Assembly (NCBI RefSeq): GCF_002563925.1
Contig: NZ_PDJD01000001.1
Location: 1,370,973-1,434,972, forward strand
Origin: Serinibacter salmoneus
Lineage (GTDB): Bacteria; Actinomycetota; Actinomycetes; Actinomycetales; Beutenbergiaceae
Direction of reading: 5' to 3'
DNA length: 64,000 nucleotides
The notes beneath the pieces were generated by a model. The model did not search any database and was not told the origin of the DNA. It saw only the letters and a list, made by a program, of their open reading frames with translations. Position numbers and translations under genes: made by a program. This document shows, in pieces, positions 59,300 through 64,000 of this stretch; the stretch's first letter is position 1, and every line of letters begins with the position of its first letter.

Positions 59300-60140
59300 C
59301 AGGTGAGGTTATCGGCTCGTCGAACTCCGAGGAGACCACCACCTCGGCCGCTCCCCCGGTCCAGGTCACGGTCAGGGTGCCGAGGCTCTCGGCCTGCTCG
59401 AAATCGACCGCCGCCCGGCGGTAGAGGTCCAGCAGCGCCAGGAACCTCGCGACGACGACGCCCGCACCGTCCGCATCCGCCGTCAGTTCCGCGAAGGTCG
59501 CCGCCCGCACACGGCGCAGCCGCGCGGTCAGCACGGCGGCCTGTTCGGCGACGCTCACCGCGGTGTGCAGGTGGCTGATCCCCACCACGGGTTCCGGCCG
59601 TGGCGTCAACGCGCGTGCCGCCAGCCTGGCCAGGTCCTGGGGGCCGATGGCCAGGACCAACTCCGGCAACAGCGCCGCGAACTCCTCCTCCAGGGCCACC
59701 GCACGGGGGAAGGAGTGCGCGGCACGCTCCCACCGGTCCCCGAGGTCGGCCGCCACCTGCTTGTACGCGCGGTACTGCAGCAGCCGCGCGAACAGCAGGT
59801 CGCGAGCCTCCAGGAGTTCCATGTCCTCGGGGTCCTCGGTGTCGGCTCCGGGCAGCAGCCGGGCAGCCTTGAGGTCGAGCAGGGTGGCGCCGATCACGAG
59901 GAACTCACTCGCGGTGTCCAGTTCCCAGGTGCCCTGTGCCGCGAGATGGGCGATGAAGTCGTCGGTGACGACCGCCAGCGCCACCTCGGTGACGTCCATC
60001 TTGTGCTTCGCGATCAGCGAGAGCAGCAGGTCGAACGGTCCGGAGAAGTTCTCGAGGTTGACCTCGAAGCCGCCGGAACCTTGCGCGGTGCGGTCCGGGC
60101 TGCGGTCCTCAGGCGACGTCGCCGCGGGAGACGAGTTCAC
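59292..60140 (-). CDS. scpA: Segregation and condensation protein A
   Basis: Kleisin subunit of SMC-ScpAB. About 282 residues from the GTG at 60140. FEVNLENFSGPFDLLLSLIAKHKMDV is the N-terminal SMC-binding part; ASEFLVIGATLLDLKAARLLP and the C-terminal winged helix ARFLALLDLYRRAAVDFEQAE follow. The frame is open further up to 60218, inside parA, but the GTG gives a normal length and an overlap of only 32 bp with parA. Confidence 0.92.
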   Translation of the reverse strand: MNSSPAATSPEDRSPDRTAQGSGGFEVNLENFSGPFDLLLSLIAKHKMDVTEVALAVVTDDFIAHLAAQGTWELDTASEFLVIGATLLDLKAARLLPGADTEDPEDMELLEARDLLFARLLQYRAYKQVAADLGDRWERAAHSFPRAVALEEEFAALLPELVLAIGPQDLARLAARALTPRPEPVVGISHLHTAVSVAEQAAVLTARLRRVRAATFAELTADADGAGVVVARFLALLDLYRRAAVDFEQAESLGTLTVTWTGGAAEVVVSSEFDEPITSPGD

Positions 60141-60978
60141 GGGCGAGCGTGCGGTAGGCGAGCGCGCCCGGGTGCGAGGGCGCGTAGGTGGTGATCGGTT
60201 CGGTGGCCACCGAGGCATCGGGGAACTTGATGGTGCGCCCGATCACGGTGGTGAACACGTCCTCCCCGAATGCCTCCCGCACACGCGCGAGCACTTCGCG
60301 GGCGTGCAGGGTGCGCCCGTCGAACATGGTGGCCAGGATGCCGTCCGTACGCAGGCGCGGGTTGAGGCGATCGCGCACCTTCTCGATGGTCTCCAGCAGC
60401 AGCGCGACCCCGCGCAGCGCGAAGAACTCCGTCTCCAGCGGCACGATCACGCCGTGGGCGGCGGTGAGCGCGTTCACGGTCAGCAGGCCGAGCGAGGGCT
60501 GGCAGTCCACGAGGATGACGTCGTACTCCTCCGACACGCCACGAAGCACCCGGGCCAGCGCCTGCTCCCGGGCGACCTCGTTGACGAGCTGTACCTCGGC
60601 GGCGGACAGATCGATGTTCGCCGGCACCAGGTTCAGGCCCGGTACCGAGGTCTCGTGGACGATGTCGTGCACATCGAATCGTGGCGCCATCAACGCCGTG
60701 TAGATCGTGGCCTCGAGCTCGTTGGCGTTGATCCCCAGACCCGCCGACGCGGCACCCTGCGGGTCGAAGTCGACCAGCAACACACGCCGGCCGTACTCCG
60801 CCAACGCGGCGCCCAGGTTGATGGTGGTCGTGGTCTTCCCCACGCCGCCCTTCTGGTTGCACATCGCAATGATGCGCGCGGGCCCGTGCGAGGCAAGTGG
60901 CGCAGGCTCGGGGAAATCGGCGGGCGTCGTCCCCGCGGTCGCCGTGTCGACGTCAAGTGTCGGCTGCACATCACTCAC
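60109..60978 (-). CDS. parA: ParA/Soj-family ATPase
   Basis: 289 residues. Deviant Walker A CNQKGGVGKTTTTINLGAAL with the signature lysine, LLVDFDPQGAASAGLGI, and DVILVDCQPSLGLLTVNAL. A Soj-like ATPase immediately upstream of scpAB is standard in actinobacteria (Rv1708 in M. tuberculosis) and is separate from the origin-linked parAB pair. Starts 90 bp after xerD. Confidence 0.93.
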   Translation of the reverse strand: MSDVQPTLDVDTATAGTTPADFPEPAPLASHGPARIIAMCNQKGGVGKTTTTINLGAALAEYGRRVLLVDFDPQGAASAGLGINANELEATIYTALMAPRFDVHDIVHETSVPGLNLVPANIDLSAAEVQLVNEVAREQALARVLRGVSEEYDVILVDCQPSLGLLTVNALTAAHGVIVPLETEFFALRGVALLLETIEKVRDRLNPRLRTDGILATMFDGRTLHAREVLARVREAFGEDVFTTVIGRTIKFPDASVATEPITTYAPSHPGALAYRTLARELVSRGDVA

Positions 60979-61068
60979 CGGCTCACCGTATCGCGCCGGG
61001 CGCCCCTGGCGGGCGAGACGTGCCGAGTCGTGCCGGAACGCACGGGAGCAGCCCCCTGCCTCGTCCCC

Positions 61069-62001
61069 TCAGCCCTGTGCGCGGGGATGGGAGGTGGCGT
61101 AGACCTCGCGCAGGGTCTGCACCGTGACGTGGGTGTAGATCTGGGTGGTGGTGACCGAGGCGTGCCCGAGGAGCTCCTGGACCACCCGCACGTCCGCGCC
61201 CCCGGCCAGCAGGTGCGTGGCGAAGGAGTGCCGCAGGGTGTGCGGGGAGACGTGCGCGTCCAGACCGGCACGCTGCGCTGATGCCTGCAGCACGGCCCAC
61301 GCGGACTGCCGGGACAGCGGCGCGCCGCGCTGACCGAGGAACAGGACCGCTCCCCCACGGCCACGGGCAGCAAGGCTGGGCCGCGCCCGCACGAGGTAGG
61401 CCCCGACGGCACGCGTGGCGTGGGAGCCGACCGGCACCACGCGGACCCGTCGGCCCTTACCGAAGAGCCGGACCACCGGCTCGGGCGCGTCGAGGTCGAG
61501 ATCGTCCACCGCCAGGGTGACCGCCTCGGAGATCCGCGCCCCGGTGGAATAGAGCAGTTCCAGGAGCGCGCGATCGCGTAGTCCCGCGGGACCCTCGCTG
61601 GCGGACGCCGCCTCCAGGAGACGCTCGACCTCCTCCACACTGATCGCCTTCGGCAACCGCTTGGTCCCAGCCGGCGGGCGCACCCCGGCGGCCGGGTCGT
61701 CCTCACGGTGTCCCTCCTGCACGGCGAACCGGTGCAGACCGCGCACGGCGACCACGGCGCGGGAGGTGGAGGCTGCTGAGAGCGGCCGGCCACCGTCGGA
61801 ACCGAGCCGCAGGACCTCGACGTACTGCTCCACGCCACCGGTATCCACCGCGGTGATGTCGCTGTGGCCGGCAGCCGTGAGGTAGGACAGGTACCGCGTG
61901 AGGTCGCGGCGGTAGGCGGCGGAGGTGTGGGCACTCACCCCGCGCTCCACCGACAGGTGCGCCAGGTAGTCCTCCAGGAGCCGGGTGAGGCCCCGCGTCA
62001 C
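61069..62001 (-). CDS. xerD: Tyrosine recombinase XerD
   Basis: 310 residues. N-terminal SAM-like domain ([26 protein letters not shown]) and catalytic domain with Arg in [13 protein letters not shown], Lys in [25 protein letters not shown] (His-x-x-Arg), [16 protein letters not shown] (His and Tyr nucleophile). Resolves chromosome dimers with XerC at dif. GTG overlaps the ctaB stop (GTGA), so translation is coupled to a heme O synthase gene, an unusual partner. Confidence 0.95.
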   Translation of the reverse strand: MTRGLTRLLEDYLAHLSVERGVSAHTSAAYRRDLTRYLSYLTAAGHSDITAVDTGGVEQYVEVLRLGSDGGRPLSAASTSRAVVAVRGLHRFAVQEGHREDDPAAGVRPPAGTKRLPKAISVEEVERLLEAASASEGPAGLRDRALLELLYSTGARISEAVTLAVDDLDLDAPEPVVRLFGKGRRVRVVPVGSHATRAVGAYLVRARPSLAARGRGGAVLFLGQRGAPLSRQSAWAVLQASAQRAGLDAHVSPHTLRHSFATHLLAGGADVRVVQELLGHASVTTTQIYTHVTVQTLREVYATSHPRAQG

Positions 62002-62984
62002 CACGGCAGGAACGGGTCCACGGCGACCGCGGCGAACACCAGCGTCAAGTAGGTGATCGAGGCGTGGAAGACCGCCATGGCCGGTGCACGCCCGGCGGTG
62101 CGCTCGGTCTCCGGGCGGGAGGCCAGCCGCATCAGACGAACGCACATCACCAGGAACCACGCACCGGCAGCCGCCGCGACCACCGTGTACACCCAGGACA
62201 TCCCGGCGACCGGGGTCAGCAGCAGGCTGCAGGCGACCATCGCGACCGCGTACCCGAGCATCTCGGCAGCCACCCTACGTTGCGATGCCACCACCGGCAG
62301 CATCGGCACGCCGGCCGCCTCGTAGTCGGCACGGAACCTCATGGACAGGGGCCAGTAGTGCGGGGGTGTCCACAGGAAGATGATCCCGAACAGCACCAGG
62401 GCGGGCCAGGCCAGCGAGCCGGTGACCGCCGACCACCCGATCACGACTGGCATGCAGCCTGCAGCTCCGCCCCACACGATGTTCTGGGATGTGCGCCGCT
62501 TCAGGATCATGGTGTAGCCCACGACGTAGAGCAGGATCGCGGCCAGCGTGAGTGCCGCGGCCACCACGTTGACCAGGAGGGCGAACCAGGCGATCGAGAC
62601 CACACCCAGGGTGAGGCCGAAGATCGTCCCGGCACGGGGCGAGATCTCCCCCGTGACCAGCGGGCGGCGCTTGGTGCGGCCCATCTTCGCGTCGATGTCA
62701 CGATCGAAGACGCAGTTGAGCGCGTTCGCCGAGCCGGCGGCCACGGCGCCACCGACGAGGGTCGCCACCACCAGCCACAGCCCTGGCCAGCCGTCCGCGG
62801 CGAGGATCATGGTGGGGACCGTCGTCACGAGCAGGAGCTCGATCACGCGGGGCTTGGTCAGCGAAACGTACGCCGCGAGCCGGCCACGCCACGTGGGCCG
62901 ATGACCGACCGTCCCGGGCGTGTGCGTGACCCTCCCGGGGGCGCCGGAAGTCACCCGTGCGGGCCGGGAGTCCGTGTGCGCCAC
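61998..62984 (-). CDS. ctaB: Protoheme IX farnesyltransferase (heme O synthase)
   Basis: 328 residues, UbiA family, about nine membrane helices. Prenyl-diphosphate motif [24 protein letters not shown] (NxxxDxxxD) and the second Asp-rich region in [35 protein letters not shown] is the family start. Makes heme O for terminal oxidases from the heme produced by the operon at 30-38 kb. GTG at 62984 has GGAAGGA upstream. Divergent from transketolase. Confidence 0.95.
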   Translation of the reverse strand: MAHTDSRPARVTSGAPGRVTHTPGTVGHRPTWRGRLAAYVSLTKPRVIELLLVTTVPTMILAADGWPGLWLVVATLVGGAVAAGSANALNCVFDRDIDAKMGRTKRRPLVTGEISPRAGTIFGLTLGVVSIAWFALLVNVVAAALTLAAILLYVVGYTMILKRRTSQNIVWGGAAGCMPVVIGWSAVTGSLAWPALVLFGIIFLWTPPHYWPLSMRFRADYEAAGVPMLPVVASQRRVAAEMLGYAVAMVACSLLLTPVAGMSWVYTVVAAAAGAWFLVMCVRLMRLASRPETERTAGRAPAMAVFHASITYLTLVFAAVAVDPFLPW

Positions 62985-63212
62985 GTGGCAGTCCTTCCGT
63001 CTGGGTCCGCGGTCCACCCCCATCCTATGGGTGCCGGGCCGATGCGTGAGACGGGCCGCCCCTGCCCGTGCTGGACAGGGCCCTCGCCGGGTAGGGTCGA
63101 TGGTGCACCGCCGGGAGGTCCCGCAGCGCGGGGCCACCGTCGGCTGACGCGCGCACGACCGACCAGCGTGACGTCAGAGTACGCCCGCACCCGCCCAGAG
63201 CAAGGAGCACCA
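62985..63212. promoter_or_regulatory. Divergent promoter region of ctaB and tkt
   Basis: 228 bp. On the plus strand TGGACA (63072-63077) and TAGGGT (63092-63097) are 14 nt apart, a short spacing for a promoter. A 15-codon frame ATGGTGCACCGC... (63100-63147) follows directly and ends 65 bp before tkt. No other gene seen. Confidence 0.35.
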
Positions 63213-64000
63213 GTGAACGTCGCCTCTCCGAACGCCACCACCGTCGGGTGGAACGACCTCGACCTCGCCGCCGTCGCCACCGCCAAGGCACTGGCCGCGG
63301 ACGCGGTGGAGAAGGTGGGCAACGGTCACCCGGGAACCGCGATCAGCCTGGCCCCCGCCGCGTACCTGCTTTTCCAGAACGTGATGCGACACGACCCCGC
63401 CGACCCCCACTGGTTGGGTCGCGACCGGTTCGTGCTCTCCGCCGGGCACTCCAGCCTCACCCAGTACATCCAGCTCTACCTCGGCGGCTGGGGCCTGGAG
63501 CTGGAGGACCTCGAGTCACTGCGCACCTGGGGTTCCAAGACCCCGGGCCACCCTGAGTACAAGCACACCGACGGCATCGAGATCACGACGGGACCGCTGG
63601 GCACCGGGCTGGCATCCGCCGTCGGCATGGCCATGGCGGCGCGCCGTGAGCGCGGTCTGCTGGACCCGCAGGCGCCGGCCGGCGAGAGCCCGTTCGACCA
63701 CATGGTCTACGTGATCGCCGGCGACGGCTGCCTACAGGAGGGCATCTCCTCCGAGGCCAGCTCCCTCGCCGGCACCCAGGACCTCGGCAACCTCGTGGTC
63801 ATCTGGGACGACAACCACATCACCATCGAGGGTCACACCTCGATCGCGTTCACCGAGGACGTGCTCGCTCGCTACGAGGCCTACGGCTGGCACACCCAGT
63901 CGGTGGACTGGACCCACGGCGGCACGGAGTACCGCGAGGACGTGGACGCGCTCGCCGCGGCGCTCGCCGCGGCGAAGTCGGAGACGGGCAAGCCTTCGAT
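63213..64000 (+). CDS. tkt: Transketolase, 3' end outside window
   Basis: Thiamine-diphosphate enzyme of the pentose phosphate pathway; 262 codons are visible of about 700. N-terminal PP domain: VEKVGNGHPGTAISLAP, RFVLSAGHSSLTQYIQLYL, TTGPLGTGLASAVGMAMA, and the ThDP site VIAGDGCLQEGISSEA followed by WDDNHITIEG. GTG start with AAGGAG 5 nt upstream. Divergent from ctaB, the usual actinobacterial arrangement. Confidence 0.95.
   Translation, partial: MNVASPNATTVGWNDLDLAAVATAKALAADAVEKVGNGHPGTAISLAPAAYLLFQNVMRHDPADPHWLGRDRFVLSAGHSSLTQYIQLYLGGWGLELEDLESLRTWGSKTPGHPEYKHTDGIEITTGPLGTGLASAVGMAMAARRERGLLDPQAPAGESPFDHMVYVIAGDGCLQEGISSEASSLAGTQDLGNLVVIWDDNHITIEGHTSIAFTEDVLARYEAYGWHTQSVDWTHGGTEYREDVDALAAALAAAKSETGKPS

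Overview
The window is about 64 kb of very GC-rich, densely packed bacterial chromosome. It points to an actinobacterium (Actinomycetota), most likely a Micrococcales-type organism. The evidence is RbpA, PafB/PafC, the GarA-FtsR-DUF151-MerR locus with the DUF881/small-basic-protein cluster, an Lnt next to a polyprenol-phosphate mannose synthase, the coproporphyrin branch of heme synthesis, DUF222/HNH proteins, and many GTG starts with 4-bp ATGA/GTGA gene overlaps. Genus assignment would be a guess. Nearly everything is core genome. I found no CRISPR array, prophage or recognisable defence island. The only mobile element is one intact IS481-family insertion.

Layout. 1-4.5 kb: the end of a DUF222/HNH gene, then fmt-rsmB-rpe. 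4.5-9.2 kb: an orphan ATP-grasp gene, an FMN riboswitch driving a RibXY-type flavin transporter, hisE-hisG and a PH-domain membrane protein. 9.2-17.3 kb: DUF3866, pafB-pafC, a small membrane protein, a DAG-kinase-like gene, helY and a shrunken amidohydrolase-like gene. 17.6-21.7 kb: lnt-ppm1, convergent rbpA, and a type I aroD coupled to aroK. 21.7-24 kb: small accessory genes. 24-29.4 kb: the GarA/FtsR and DUF881 cluster, then galU-type UGPase. 29.4-39.5 kb: rnhA and a complete heme pathway (hemE-cgoX-chdC-cpfC-hemC-hemD-hemB-hemL on the minus strand, hemA divergent). 39.5-46.6 kb: LacI regulator, IS481, aldo/keto reductase, DedA, secreted phosphoesterase, tRNA-Pro and a frameshifted DUF222 gene. 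46.7-53.8 kb: cardiolipin synthase, a sphingosine-phosphate-lyase-like PLP enzyme and an MFS_2 transporter in one coupled run, plus an LLM flavin enzyme and a Lpd-like flavoprotein. 53.8-64 kb: der-plsC-cmk-tyrA-rluB-scpB-scpA-parA-xerD-ctaB (minus) and divergent transketolase, cut by the window end.

Regulatory reading. A TANNNT hexamer lies 5-8 nt before the start codon of at least a dozen genes, which is the layout of leaderless transcripts and helps choose starts (rnhA, hemA, the Lpd-like gene). Three regulatory sites stand out: an FMN riboswitch before ribXY, a SigR/SigH-like promoter before rbpA, and an iron-box-like (DtxR/IdeR) palindrome before hemA. The strongest leads for follow-up are the PLP-lyase/MFS_2/cardiolipin-synthase module, the amidohydrolase that has lost its metal site, and the IS481 copy whose transposase borrows its stop codon from the duplicated target site.
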